NCBI GenBank assembly: GCA_031261015.1
Contig: JAISKG010000143.1
Coordinates: 1-26,446, forward strand
From: Dysgonamonadaceae bacterium
GTDB taxonomy: Bacteria > Bacteroidota > Bacteroidia > Bacteroidales > Azobacteroidaceae
Reading direction: 5' to 3'
Length of the DNA: 26,446 nt
Shown here: positions 16,822-25,704 of the stretch, one piece after another
Layout of the letters: every line of letters starts with the position of its first letter
How positions within the stretch are numbered: the stretch's first letter is position 1
Program-made: the position numbers and the translations under genes
Notes under the pieces: model-generated
Told to the model about the DNA's origin: nothing
The model's input: only the letters and a program-made list of their open reading frames with translations
The model's database searches: none

Positions 16822-19800
16822 TTATTGATTTGATCTGTTTTTTAGTTCATCGAGTATTTTATTTTCAATCTCAATAGGACGGGCTTCTGTATCATGAGTT
16901 GTCCCTTCTCGTGCATTTTCATAACTTTGTTTTACAGATTCTTTTTCGGTATGCCCTTTTTCATGTCCAACAACAACTCCAATAGCATCCTCCATATCCA
17001 ATCCTTTTAACTGATTATTACCTGATTCGCTACCGGTTAGATGTTGTATTGATCCTTCGTATATTGTTATCTTCGATTCAGCAATAATTAAGTTACCAGA
17101 TGCATCTTTACCCGCTCTATTAGTAGTTAGACCAGTATCATAGTTATTCCCATCGTTGACTATGGAAGAACTGATTTCGATAGAAATTTTTTGACTATTA
17201 GGGGATAACATATCATTAAGGTGTCCGGTACCCTCATTAGTTCCCATCATTGCGTTACCCACTCTTTGAACATCAGCAGAAGCATTAGAAGACCATTGCC
17301 CATTAGTAAAGGTCACAGGTTTACCATCTGTTCCAGCAATCCATTTTCCAGTTGGGTCAGTATATCTTATCGGATTATTATTACAATACGCATAAGAACT
17401 TACCGCATAGTATTGAGTGAGCGGATCCCGCGTCGTAAACCTCATAATCACCGGATCAAACCCCCTCGCATCAAAATCATAAAAATCCATACCAAAACTC
17501 CGGTCTAATTCCTTGCCCCCAAACTTATACGGTTGCAAGCCCTGATCCGTCCGGCGTGGATACATCGCCATGCTCGTGCCCGAGGGATAAAAATGATTTT
17601 CCTGTACCACTGCATTGCTTGCGTTCAGGACTGCGCGGTTATTACCCAAATGATCTTTCAGGTAATAAAAATAATGGTAAGCGTTGCTGCTCTTTTCAAT
17701 ATAACCTTCTTCCGTAAGGATCTTAGTCAATTCGCCGTTTACGTAAATCTTGTTGCCGATATACTCGGTTGTTTCGGTATGCAAAATATCCGGTTCGGCA
17801 GGCTCGCGCAAATCCCACAAACTGAAATTCATATTCCGGTTGGCTTCCTTATGGCGGACGGTGCGTTTCACGCCTTGTGCATCATACACATATTCGATCC
17901 GGTTACCGTTGCGGAACTGTACCGAGGTCGGCAAAGTCAACTGATTGTAACGGATCTGGCAGATGCCCTTATTATAATCGGCTACGAGCCGCCCAGCGTT
18001 GTAGATGTATTCTTCCGCCGTATTCGAGCCGTGATAGTTGTCTTTAAATTCCATCACATCACTACTGCTTTGATTGCCGGCGGCATCAACTACTTTTCTC
18101 AGCAGGTTGCCATTGTAAATAGGCATCGTCAAGTCGTCGATCAAGCCGAAAGTGTTATTGTCTTTCAAGCCGCTGCGTTGCAAGGAAAGGATATTGCCGT
18201 GCTTGTCGTATGTGAATGATTCGTCGTAGCGGCCGGCATCGTTACTCAAACTGCTGCCGGTACCATAAACAGCCAAAGTGAGCCGGTTCAGCGCATCGTA
18301 ACTGAAACTGTAACCCCAGTACGAAGAAACCAGATTAACAAGGCCGGAACCGATAGCCGGAGCTGCCAACGAACGAAGCTCGACAGGATCCTTGATTTTC
18401 GGTAGCGTATCACGCACTATCATTGAATCGCGCTGCTCATAAAGGACTTCCCATTGCATCGCAGCAATATTCCCGTTGAAATAGCTTGATCCGCCTTGCT
18501 TGGGATTGTCCGTATAATGCAGTTTTTCTTTGGACTTGTTATATTCCAAAGCAGTGAGCCAACTGCGAATATTGTACGTGGACGTAATTTTTTCACCACT
18601 GCCCAAGGTTTTCTTAGACACACGGCCAACCTCATCATAAGTATAAGCGCTTAAAGTAACGGGAGCAGAGCCATTGAAACTGTGTTTTACATTTGTAAGC
18701 CGGCCTTGCGTATCGTAATTGTACTCATAAACTTCCGTTACGGTAGATTTTCCGGGAATCGTTTGTTCAATACACTTGCCCGTCATTTGGTTGGTATAAT
18801 TATAGGCATAGTATTCCGCATCCGCTCCGCCCGACTGGTTGGTTGACCGCTTTTGAATCAGATTGCCCTTAAAATCATAAAAATAGGTGGTCATTATGTC
18901 TTGATCTCCACCATCCAGTAACTTGGCGCGACTACCTGTCAAAAGACCTTTGGCAGAAGTGGAGTAGCGTTCTCCATAACCCGGCTTGGAGGAATAAGAC
19001 AGCGAGGCAACATTGATGAATAATGGGTAAGTATCGTAATAATAGGCATTAGTTACCGTCACTTGATCATAAGACGGAAAAACATTCCATGAGTAGGAAT
19101 AAGGATATCCTATCACACGTGTTTCGGTAGAAAGCAAATTATTGAACCGGTTCTGCATCTCGTAAGCCCTTGCATTGACGTCTTTTGCGCTGCCGTCATC
19201 CCCATGATAAATTCCTGTGAGAATTTCCCTTCCCAGCGCATCGTATTTGTGAAACAGCCAGCCGCGCTGCCCGTCGGTCGTCGGCACGTAAGGAGTTTGC
19301 TGCATCACCAAACGGTCGGCTTTATCGTAAATAAATTCCTGCATAAAGGCGGGCATGACTTCCACAGTTACCCGCTGGCGCTGATCGTAGCGATAAAAGT
19401 AGCAGTACTCGGCCAGGACTTTATTGGCTTCGTCGCTGCCGTCGAAAATCTTGTAGGAAGCATTATCCTGCGAAAGACGATCGGAAGCGATGGGAGGCAA
19501 GATGTATTTCACATTGCCGAAATCATCGTAGATATAATAGGTATCGAAAAAGGTGTTACCATCCATCCGGCGTTGCAGAAGAACTCTCTCAAACTTGTCT
19601 TTAAACTCGTAGGAAACATGATTTTCCTCGTCGGTCATTTTAGTGACGTATAATTGTCCGGCGGCATAATTGTCGCTCCGGCGGAAACGCGAAGCGTCTT
19701 CCATATAATAGTAACGGCAGATTAATTCTGCGTTTGTGGCGGAATTAGTTAAATATTCGGTTTTAACTCGCCGGGAGTTGTCGCGCCAGAGTTGGCCGGG

Positions 19801-20217
19801 GCCGTATTGATCGCTGACCCGGTTTAAAGGCGAAGGTTCGTAACGGGTTTCCGAGTAAGGCGCGGCATCCGAATAGAAAGATGCGGCTGCGGAGGCGCCG
19901 TTGTAACCACCATCGGTGCGGGAACTGGGGGCAGGCAGCCAAGTTTTGGATTCCCGTCCGAAATTGTCATAGTCGTAGCGCACTACCAGATCTTTGCCTT
20001 TGGGCGTGGCGCGTTTCAAAACCGTTTCGTCCGGACGTCCCAAGCCGTCGAAATATTGAAGCTGTTCCCGGTAAGTATCCGGGCTTGTGTAAGTCCGCAT
20101 TAAGATATAATTGTGAGAATCGCTTTGCGCTCGCACAGTCAAAAAACTCATTATCAAAACGATAAACAGGATGCTCAAAGCAATCCATCTAATTATTATG
20201 TAATCGGAAAATTTCAT
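16822..20217 (-). CDS. RHS repeat protein with RHS-associated core and HExxH-containing C-terminal tip
   Basis: Large RHS protein of 1131 aa. An N-terminal hydrophobic segment (about residues 8-30) ends in VRAQ, a signal peptide or anchor. The N-terminal region (LQYFDGLGRPDETVLKRATP) matches the DUF6443-like start of Bacteroidota RHS proteins. About ten YD motifs follow, such as YDYDNFGRESKTW, YIYDDFGNVKYI, HKYDALGREIL, YTYDEVGRVSKK and FTYDKHGNILSL. The RHS-associated core has YLKDHLGNNRAVLN, KFGGKELDRSFGMDFYDFDA and SYAYCNNNPIRYTDPTGKW, ending at residue 959. The last 172 residues are a variable tip with VVGHEKGHTE (His1085-Glu1086-x-x-His1089) and a later acidic cluster DTEARPIEIE (about 1109-1118) that could supply a third ligand, suggesting a zincin-type metallopeptidase. 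A probable immunity gene follows directly. The RHS call is secure; toxin activity is inferred. Confidence 0.92.
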   Translation of the reverse strand: MKFSDYIIIRWIALSILFIVLIMSFLTVRAQSDSHNYILMRTYTSPDTYREQLQYFDGLGRPDETVLKRATPKGKDLVVRYDYDNFGRESKTWLPAPSSRTDGGYNGASAAASFYSDAAPYSETRYEPSPLNRVSDQYGPGQLWRDNSRRVKTEYLTNSATNAELICRYYYMEDASRFRRSDNYAAGQLYVTKMTDEENHVSYEFKDKFERVLLQRRMDGNTFFDTYYIYDDFGNVKYILPPIASDRLSQDNASYKIFDGSDEANKVLAEYCYFYRYDQRQRVTVEVMPAFMQEFIYDKADRLVMQQTPYVPTTDGQRGWLFHKYDALGREILTGIYHGDDGSAKDVNARAYEMQNRFNNLLSTETRVIGYPYSYSWNVFPSYDQVTVTNAYYYDTYPLFINVASLSYSSKPGYGERYSTSAKGLLTGSRAKLLDGGDQDIMTTYFYDFKGNLIQKRSTNQSGGADAEYYAYNYTNQMTGKCIEQTIPGKSTVTEVYEYNYDTQGRLTNVKHSFNGSAPVTLSAYTYDEVGRVSKKTLGSGEKITSTYNIRSWLTALEYNKSKEKLHYTDNPKQGGSSYFNGNIAAMQWEVLYEQRDSMIVRDTLPKIKDPVELRSLAAPAIGSGLVNLVSSYWGYSFSYDALNRLTLAVYGTGSSLSNDAGRYDESFTYDKHGNILSLQRSGLKDNNTFGLIDDLTMPIYNGNLLRKVVDAAGNQSSSDVMEFKDNYHGSNTAEEYIYNAGRLVADYNKGICQIRYNQLTLPTSVQFRNGNRIEYVYDAQGVKRTVRHKEANRNMNFSLWDLREPAEPDILHTETTEYIGNKIYVNGELTKILTEEGYIEKSSNAYHYFYYLKDHLGNNRAVLNASNAVVQENHFYPSGTSMAMYPRRTDQGLQPYKFGGKELDRSFGMDFYDFDARGFDPVIMRFTTRDPLTQYYAVSSYAYCNNNPIRYTDPTGKWIAGTDGKPVTFTNGQWSSNASADVQRVGNAMMGTNEGTGHLNDMLSPNSQKISIEISSSIVNDGNNYDTGLTTNRAGKDASGNLIIAESKITIYEGSIQHLTGSESGNNQLKGLDMEDAIGVVVGHEKGHTEKESVKQSYENAREGTTHDTEARPIEIENKILDELKNRSNQ

Positions 20218-20227
20218 ATCTATTTCT

Positions 20228-21352
20228 TTATCGTTTCATCAAAATGCCGCTTACCAAATGATCGCCCAGCCAAAAATCCAATACGTAATTGTTTACGGGA
20301 AGCGAGGAAACATTAATACTAAAATGATTTTCTCCTTCAGGGAAAAAACCTTTGTCTTCCGTCAGGTAAATGCCGCCCATCGAAGTGTGTATCTGCACCG
20401 TAATCGAAGTCGAGCGAGGCAGATCCATCGTTACTTCGACAATGCTTGTTGCCGGATTGGGAGATAAAGAGTAGGTCAAGCCTGCCCAAATATCGGGATT
20501 TGTGAGGTCGGCCGCTTGCTCTTCCTGCACAGCATCCCGCACAGCTGCGTTTGCTTCGTCTTCCTGCAAATCATCCGCTTGATCTTCAGGATGATAGAAA
20601 TAGGATAACTGATTCAATAAAAGCAATTCTCCATGGAAATCACGATACGTTTCGATCGTTTCAAAAACAGGATAGCGGTAGCCTTCCTTGTACCACTGGT
20701 AAGTATCGGTAATAATCCTGTCGGGCGTTTGCTGCAACAAACTGTCGGAAAGCTCATCCAAATCCACCGGACGGAAAAGATCGAAATCGGAATGAATCGG
20801 AGTGTAATAACTTAGCTCTTCCTTATGAATATGCACGCGAACGACTTGGAGCAACGTATCCTGATGAGGCAACAGAATGGATCCGAAAGCGTCAACTTCG
20901 GTACGAATCTGCCCGGTGACAAGCATTTCCAAACGATCGTTGCGCTTACCACGACCGTAAAACTCATCTTCCGAAACGGAAGGATAGACTACCGGAAATT
21001 TCAGCAGTAAACCTTCCTTTTGATAATACACTAAAGTCGTGGGATTCTCACAACTGTGCATCAGCAAAGAATCACCTTCCAATCGATAGGAAAACAGTTG
21101 CCCGTTTTCGGTCCCGATTACACCGTAATTATTTCGTGAAAAATAAGTGAGCGAATGGTCGTTATCAACTACTTGAAAATGACTGAAATTCCAAACACGA
21201 TCAGCGCCACCTCCGCCTGCCGGCTGGTAAGTGATTTCCTGCTTGATCAAACAGTCGCCGGAGCGGGGAAGATTCAAATCTTCTCTTAATACAGGTTGTC
21301 CCAAAAAGATTTCCGGAACAATCATCAAACATAAAATAATTTTCAGTTTCAT
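20228..21352 (-). CDS. Secreted protein with T9SS type A-like C-terminal sorting domain
   Basis: Exported protein of 374 aa. Residues 1-18 form a signal peptide (MKLKIILCLMIVPEIFLG). The body is a beta-rich domain of unknown family (about 20-255). An acidic linker follows (HPEDQADDLQEDEANAAVRD, continuing to about 282). The C-terminal 80 residues have the T9SS sorting pattern: YSLSPNPATSIVEVTMDL, a middle MGGIYLTEDKG, and the terminal LPVNNYVLDFWLG ending LVSGILMKR. It should therefore cross the outer membrane through the type IX system. It is 10 bp upstream of the RHS gene and 25 bp downstream of the CE7 esterase, so it opens the RHS block in the transcript. A link to RHS export or assembly is plausible but unproven. 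T9SS domain call is good; function is unknown. Confidence 0.75.
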   Translation of the reverse strand: MKLKIILCLMIVPEIFLGQPVLREDLNLPRSGDCLIKQEITYQPAGGGGADRVWNFSHFQVVDNDHSLTYFSRNNYGVIGTENGQLFSYRLEGDSLLMHSCENPTTLVYYQKEGLLLKFPVVYPSVSEDEFYGRGKRNDRLEMLVTGQIRTEVDAFGSILLPHQDTLLQVVRVHIHKEELSYYTPIHSDFDLFRPVDLDELSDSLLQQTPDRIITDTYQWYKEGYRYPVFETIETYRDFHGELLLLNQLSYFYHPEDQADDLQEDEANAAVRDAVQEEQAADLTNPDIWAGLTYSLSPNPATSIVEVTMDLPRSTSITVQIHTSMGGIYLTEDKGFFPEGENHFSINVSSLPVNNYVLDFWLGDHLVSGILMKR

Positions 21353-21377
21353 ACCAAATCAATTGTTTACCAATCTT

Positions 21378-23138
21378 TCATCTGAATTTCTCTCTCATAT
21401 ACTCCACCGCCGCCTCATTAAACACCTTACTCACACTGTGCCCAAACTCCGGACTCGCCATCCACCGCTTTTCCGGTTTCACTTGATTGTAAGCGGCGAA
21501 ATTGATGTGCGGCGGACAAACTTGATCCTGCACGCCGAAGCCCATAAACACCGGACATTCGATGAGAGGCGCCAAGTTTTTTATATCGAAATAGCTGAGC
21601 AAGGTATAAATATCGTCCCATTTCGCTTCGGGATGCTGTTCCATATACACGTCGAAATCGCTTTTCGGCCACGAGGCAATCTTGAAATAATCGCGGTAAT
21701 CGGACAGGAAAGGAACGCTGGGAGCAGCCACTTTCACGCGATGATCGAGCGCGGCAGCCACAAACGAGAGTGCGCCGCCCTGACTTGCACCGCGAACGGC
21801 AATCTTTTCCGTGTCGATTTCGGGACGGCTGCAAACAAAATCCAATGCGCGCACGACGTCCATAAACGCGCCGCGATAGTAATAATTGTTTTTATTGTCC
21901 AAACCGGACAAAATCCAGCGGGAATATGGATTCGATTCATTCAAACCTTGTTCCCGGATCGACGGAATGAAATAAGCGAAACCGTCCCACGATTGATTGG
22001 GCGGGTAAGGCTTCGAGCCGTAGCCCATGTATTCGATAATCACCGGGAAACGGCCGTCGCGCTTGGGCTGAGCGTAATAACCGCGAATGAGTACATTTCC
22101 CAGCGAACGCATTTCGACTAAATAAACCTTGTAATCCAACTGCGAATACTGCGGTTGCAAAGTCATTTTGTATTGCGGAGCTACTTTCGCCAATTCTTTC
22201 AAATTGTTTTGCCAAAATTCCTGAAAATCAGCTTGAGCATCGACAGGAGATTGGATTTTTTCCGGATCGAAGCCGAGCATCAAATGATCTGCGCTCGCCG
22301 GTTGGGAATGGCGGATAAATTCCACTTTATACTGGTAAAATCCGGGAGCCAAACGGTTGGTTGCAATGGATTTCAACGCAGCGGAATAAGTCGATTTTCC
22401 GGTAACTTTTACTTCGTATCTATCTGTTTGAAGCACTTGATGATCGTCGGTCAAAAGCATGACCGACAATTCGCCTTCCACCGGCCATTCGTTTTTATTT
22501 TCGAGCAAAGCAGTTGCTCGGATCGTATCGGGCGAAAGAAAAATATAGTCCGCATCGGGAACTTCGATCGTAACGGATAATTTATCATTCGTTTCGGCCG
22601 AAGAAATACTGACCGGCGCAGAACTCAGAAATCCGCCTGCGCCCCAACCGTTATGAAATTTAATAGCGATGACATTATCACCTTTCGGTAAAACAGCTTC
22701 TTTCGCGATCAGGTAATTGCGTTCGCCATCGTTGTAACCCATGTAATTGGGTGGAAAATCGCCGGTTTTTCCGATAAGGCGGCCATTGAAATAGACTTCT
22801 TCCGCCGCGGCGAATTTGCCGAGATGCAAGACCAGTTCGCCTTTCTTGTCAAGCGATTGCAGCAAACTGTCGGACAACTGCACCGTTTTGCGATACCAGC
22901 CGAAACCGTTATCCAAAGCGACAGATTGATCTTTCAACGACAACGTAGAAACCACATCGAGCCACTGCGAATCGTCGAAATCGGGACGACTCCACAAACT
23001 GTCGCCTTCGCCCGCCCGAAATTTCCACTGTTCGGAAAAAGTTTGCGTCACCGCCGGATCCAAATTTTCCTTGACTTGCCCGCAAGCCAACAGACTGCAA
23101 GCCAAGACGATCTCGAAAAAAAACTTGAGCCTCGTCAT
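21378..23138 (-). CDS. CE7-type acetyl (xylan) esterase with N-terminal beta-sandwich, lipoprotein
   Basis: Deacetylase of 586 aa. The lipoprotein signal ends SLLAC, with Cys19. Residues about 30-180 form a galactose-binding-like jelly roll (FRAGEGDSLWSRPDFDDSQW, GWYRKTVQL, EEVYFNGRLIGKTGDFPP). A linker Ig-like region (about 185-290) is followed by an alpha/beta-hydrolase of the AXE1/CE7 family. The triad is Ser452 (RGASQGGAL), Asp538 (GVQDQVCPP) and His567 (FGHSVS). The RGxSQGG and HE-like end motifs are typical of acetyl xylan/cephalosporin C esterases. In this context it probably removes acetyl groups from glucomannan so the mannanases can act. It starts 1 bp after the GH5 stop and lies 25 bp before the T9SS gene. 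Family secure; acetyl-mannan specificity is inference. Confidence 0.9.
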   Translation of the reverse strand: MTRLKFFFEIVLACSLLACGQVKENLDPAVTQTFSEQWKFRAGEGDSLWSRPDFDDSQWLDVVSTLSLKDQSVALDNGFGWYRKTVQLSDSLLQSLDKKGELVLHLGKFAAAEEVYFNGRLIGKTGDFPPNYMGYNDGERNYLIAKEAVLPKGDNVIAIKFHNGWGAGGFLSSAPVSISSAETNDKLSVTIEVPDADYIFLSPDTIRATALLENKNEWPVEGELSVMLLTDDHQVLQTDRYEVKVTGKSTYSAALKSIATNRLAPGFYQYKVEFIRHSQPASADHLMLGFDPEKIQSPVDAQADFQEFWQNNLKELAKVAPQYKMTLQPQYSQLDYKVYLVEMRSLGNVLIRGYYAQPKRDGRFPVIIEYMGYGSKPYPPNQSWDGFAYFIPSIREQGLNESNPYSRWILSGLDNKNNYYYRGAFMDVVRALDFVCSRPEIDTEKIAVRGASQGGALSFVAAALDHRVKVAAPSVPFLSDYRDYFKIASWPKSDFDVYMEQHPEAKWDDIYTLLSYFDIKNLAPLIECPVFMGFGVQDQVCPPHINFAAYNQVKPEKRWMASPEFGHSVSKVFNEAAVEYMREKFR

Positions 23139-23139
23139 T

Positions 23140-24174
23140 TTATTTGGCGTTAATCGTCCGCAAGGTTTCGCGCACCAATTTTCCCCATCCGGTTAAGTCG
23201 TTTTCTTTCCAATTACTTACGGGAGCAGGAGTTGCGCCCGGTTGGTCGTCGGCGACGATCATCGAGCACGTTTCGGTTTTGCTGGAAACCGACCAGGCTG
23301 CCCAACTCAAATTGTGAGCAGTCATCCATTCCGTCCAGGCATTCCATTCCTCCATATTCACCGGTCCGTCGCCGCTGGCTTCCATGCCGGCACATTCCGA
23401 AACGAAGATCGGCAAGCCTTTACTCAAGGCGTAATCGGCGCGGTCGCGCAAATCCTGTTTGTGCGTGGCCGCGTAGAAATGCAAGGTGTACATGATGTTG
23501 TCGAAACCGGTAATCGGATCATCGGCAGCCACATGCACATCCTGATCCCAATGAGGATTACCCACTAAAATCACATTTTTCGGATCAATTGCGCGGATGG
23601 TTTTAATCAGTTCAATCGAATACGCTTTCACGTCGGCCCAAGGCATATTGTCCCAAGGCTCGTTGAAAATCTCGTAAATGACATTCGGTTTATCTTTGTA
23701 TTTTTCAGCAACTTGCGTAAAAAACGCCTGCGCTTCCTTTTGGAAAATGTGATGCGAATGCCAATCGACGATCACATACATATCGTTGGCAATGGCTGCA
23801 TCGACCACGTTGGTCAGGCATTGCATCGCCAATTCGGGATTGGTGAGATAGGCGCCTTCGGGTTCCACGCCGATGGCCGCACGCACGATATTCGCTTTCC
23901 AATCGGAATGCAAAGTGGCCACTGCTTCGGCGTTGTAGAATTTCGCCCACCAGTTGTGCCAGCCGAAGCTCACGCCGTTCAAAATCAGCGTTTTGCCGTG
24001 TTGATCCACTAAAGAAACTCCGTTGACGGATAATTGTCCGTGTTGACCGACAAAAGTAGTATCAATCGGATTTTCGGTTGTTCCGTTGGCATTTTTGTTT
24101 TTATCACAGGAAGACAGTGCAAAAACCAGCAGCAAAGTCAAGCTTACTGCGAGAAGTGATGTTGTTCGTTTCAT
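23140..24174 (-). CDS. GH5 endo-beta-1,4-glucanase (GH5_2 type), lipoprotein
   Basis: Compact GH5 lipoprotein of 344 aa. The signal ends ALSSC with Cys23, followed by a polar linker (DKNKNANGTTENPIDTT). The catalytic barrel shows GQLSVNGVSLVDQHGKTLIL, VSFGWHNWW, NIVRAAIGVEPEGAYL, MYVIVDWHSHH, VIYEIFNEPW with acid/base Glu172, YTLHFYAATHKQDLRDRADY and PIFVSECAG with nucleophile Glu260. These are subfamily-2 cellulase signatures, clearly different from the GH5_7 mannanase downstream. It should cut beta-1,4-glucosyl runs, giving cello-oligosaccharides for the GH94 enzyme and mixed products from glucomannan. It lies 35 bp after the GH26 gene and 1 bp before the esterase gene. Family secure; natural substrate (cellulose or glucomannan) is open. 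Confidence 0.93.
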   Translation of the reverse strand: MKRTTSLLAVSLTLLLVFALSSCDKNKNANGTTENPIDTTFVGQHGQLSVNGVSLVDQHGKTLILNGVSFGWHNWWAKFYNAEAVATLHSDWKANIVRAAIGVEPEGAYLTNPELAMQCLTNVVDAAIANDMYVIVDWHSHHIFQKEAQAFFTQVAEKYKDKPNVIYEIFNEPWDNMPWADVKAYSIELIKTIRAIDPKNVILVGNPHWDQDVHVAADDPITGFDNIMYTLHFYAATHKQDLRDRADYALSKGLPIFVSECAGMEASGDGPVNMEEWNAWTEWMTAHNLSWAAWSVSSKTETCSMIVADDQPGATPAPVSNWKENDLTGWGKLVRETLRTINAK

Positions 24175-24209
24175 ATTATACAGTTTTTGAGAATTATTTT
24201 AATGCCTTA

Positions 24210-25622
24210 TTAATCACGGGAGATGACATTGGCATTCTTCATTGCCGCTTGCCACCACGCTTTGCCTGCATGTTCGTGAGGCGGATTATCGGAGTCGGTT
24301 GCATTGTAATCGTACCAGGGCATAAACCACGCCCAGCGCGCGCCCGCTTCCCATTGCTCGCCGATATTCGCCACGTTGCCACACTCGGCTAAGGTAATCA
24401 TCTTATTTGGATATCGCTGCTGAAGGAGCGTAAATTGTGCAGCGATAGCCGTTGCGTTCGTATTGTTGTACAAATCCCGCCCGATCATATCCACATATTC
24501 ATCGCCCGGATAAAAAGGAGGATCGTTCACTTCAGTTGTCCAAACCCAGATCAGATTGTTTAATCCGCGCTGCTGAAAATAATTGAACATATAAATCCAA
24601 AGTCCTTTGAACGCTTCTGCGCCGTCGCGTCCCCACCAAAACCACGCCGAACCTTGATAGCCCGTAGCGTAAGTATTTCCGGCCGCTTCATGCAAAGGCC
24701 GCCAGATGACGGGGATATTTTTACTTTTCAGTAAAAGCAGATAATCGGCCACTTTTTGCAAATCTGCTTTCATCACCGTATTTTCCCAAGTGCCTTCTAT
24801 CAAGGCCTTAGCGGGACTGAACGTGGTACCTTCGGGAAAAGCGTCTTCTTTCGGACGGAAACTCACGTCGTTGGCAGCGGAAGTTTCGGATTTCGGAACA
24901 TTCCAGTGCCACATGGCGCCCACAATACCGCCGGCTTGATGCCAATTTTCCACTACCGTAGTATTGCCGTAATCAATCCAGCCGGGAGCCGGCGAAGCAT
25001 AAAGAAATATATAATCGAACACGTTAAGTTTCGGTAATTTGCCGGTCCAGCGGCCGACGCGATCCGCTTCTACGGTGTTCCAATCGACACGTGCTACGGT
25101 GCCGGAGAGGATTTTTTTGCCGTAGCAATCTCTTAGATAATTATATAAAGTCACAGTTTCGGGAGTTGGATTTTTAACGACCAACGGATCAAATTCCTGC
25201 GGAGGCAGAGGCGGCAGTGCATCAGTCGTAAACGTCAAAGAAAACGGTTCCGGATTGAACGTTCCGGGTTGCGCTTTAATAGCTTTCGTTTCCAAAGTTA
25301 AGATATAGTTCGTTTTTTCCTCTAATTGACCAATCGTCAAAATCAATGTATCTTCCGAAACAGCGGCTTTTTGTACAACTTGGCCGTTCAACTTCATTTT
25401 AGCTTTATCTGCAACAATGATGTTCCTGTCGAAGATAAATCGAATGGTTTCTGTTTGTACCGAAATGGTTGCACCGGCTATCGGAATCGTTGCAATTAAT
25501 GCAGGCACAGCCTCTTCCGGTTTTTCCGGTTCTTCATCTGTTCCTTTACAAGCAAACATTGAACCACACAACAATACAAAAAGTATAATTTTTTTGCTCA
25601 AATCATGGATACACAACTTCAT
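24210..25622 (-). CDS. GH26 beta-mannanase with N-terminal Ig-like domain, surface lipoprotein
   Basis: GH26 endo-mannanase of 470 aa from the ATG at 25622 (MKLCIHDLSKK). An alternative start at 25658 would begin inside a hairpin and add a non-signal-like extension. The lipoprotein signal ends GSMFAC with Cys25, followed by KGTDEEPEKPEE, an acidic run that fits the Bacteroidota surface-export signal. Residues about 38-135 form an SbsA/Big_5-type Ig-like domain (ATIPIAGATISVQTETIRFI to FSLTFTTDAL). The GH26 domain has acid/base Glu312 (WRPLHEAAGN), GSAWFWWGRDG, and nucleophile Glu413 (ITLAECGNV). Domain order and the surface signal suggest it makes the first cut in long mannan chains outside the cell, with the single-domain GH26 at the operon's end working further in. 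GH26 identity secure. Confidence 0.93.
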   Translation of the reverse strand: MKLCIHDLSKKIILFVLLCGSMFACKGTDEEPEKPEEAVPALIATIPIAGATISVQTETIRFIFDRNIIVADKAKMKLNGQVVQKAAVSEDTLILTIGQLEEKTNYILTLETKAIKAQPGTFNPEPFSLTFTTDALPPLPPQEFDPLVVKNPTPETVTLYNYLRDCYGKKILSGTVARVDWNTVEADRVGRWTGKLPKLNVFDYIFLYASPAPGWIDYGNTTVVENWHQAGGIVGAMWHWNVPKSETSAANDVSFRPKEDAFPEGTTFSPAKALIEGTWENTVMKADLQKVADYLLLLKSKNIPVIWRPLHEAAGNTYATGYQGSAWFWWGRDGAEAFKGLWIYMFNYFQQRGLNNLIWVWTTEVNDPPFYPGDEYVDMIGRDLYNNTNATAIAAQFTLLQQRYPNKMITLAECGNVANIGEQWEAGARWAWFMPWYDYNATDSDNPPHEHAGKAWWQAAMKNANVISRD

Positions 25623-25638
25623 AAGTGTCTGATTTAAT

Positions 25639-25685
25639 TTTGGGCTTGATTCTTCCAAGATTGCTTCAGAAGAACCAAGCCCAAA
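25639..25685 (-). promoter_or_regulatory. 17-bp stem hairpin between SGBP and GH26 genes
   Basis: TTTGGGCTTGATTCTTC (25639-25655) pairs with GAAGAACCAAGCCCAAA (25669-25685) with a single G-T position and a 13-nt loop. It lies between the SGBP stop (25705-25707) and the GH26 start. On the minus strand it is followed by A-rich rather than U-rich sequence, so it is more likely an mRNA processing or stability element, or a partial attenuator, than a full terminator. Confidence 0.5.
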
Positions 25686-25704
25686 GATAATGAGATTTCA
25701 GTAA

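Noticed and set aside
25623..25658. Longer start for the Ig-domain GH26
   Set aside because: It would start inside the 25639-25685 hairpin and place a polar stretch before the lipoprotein signal.
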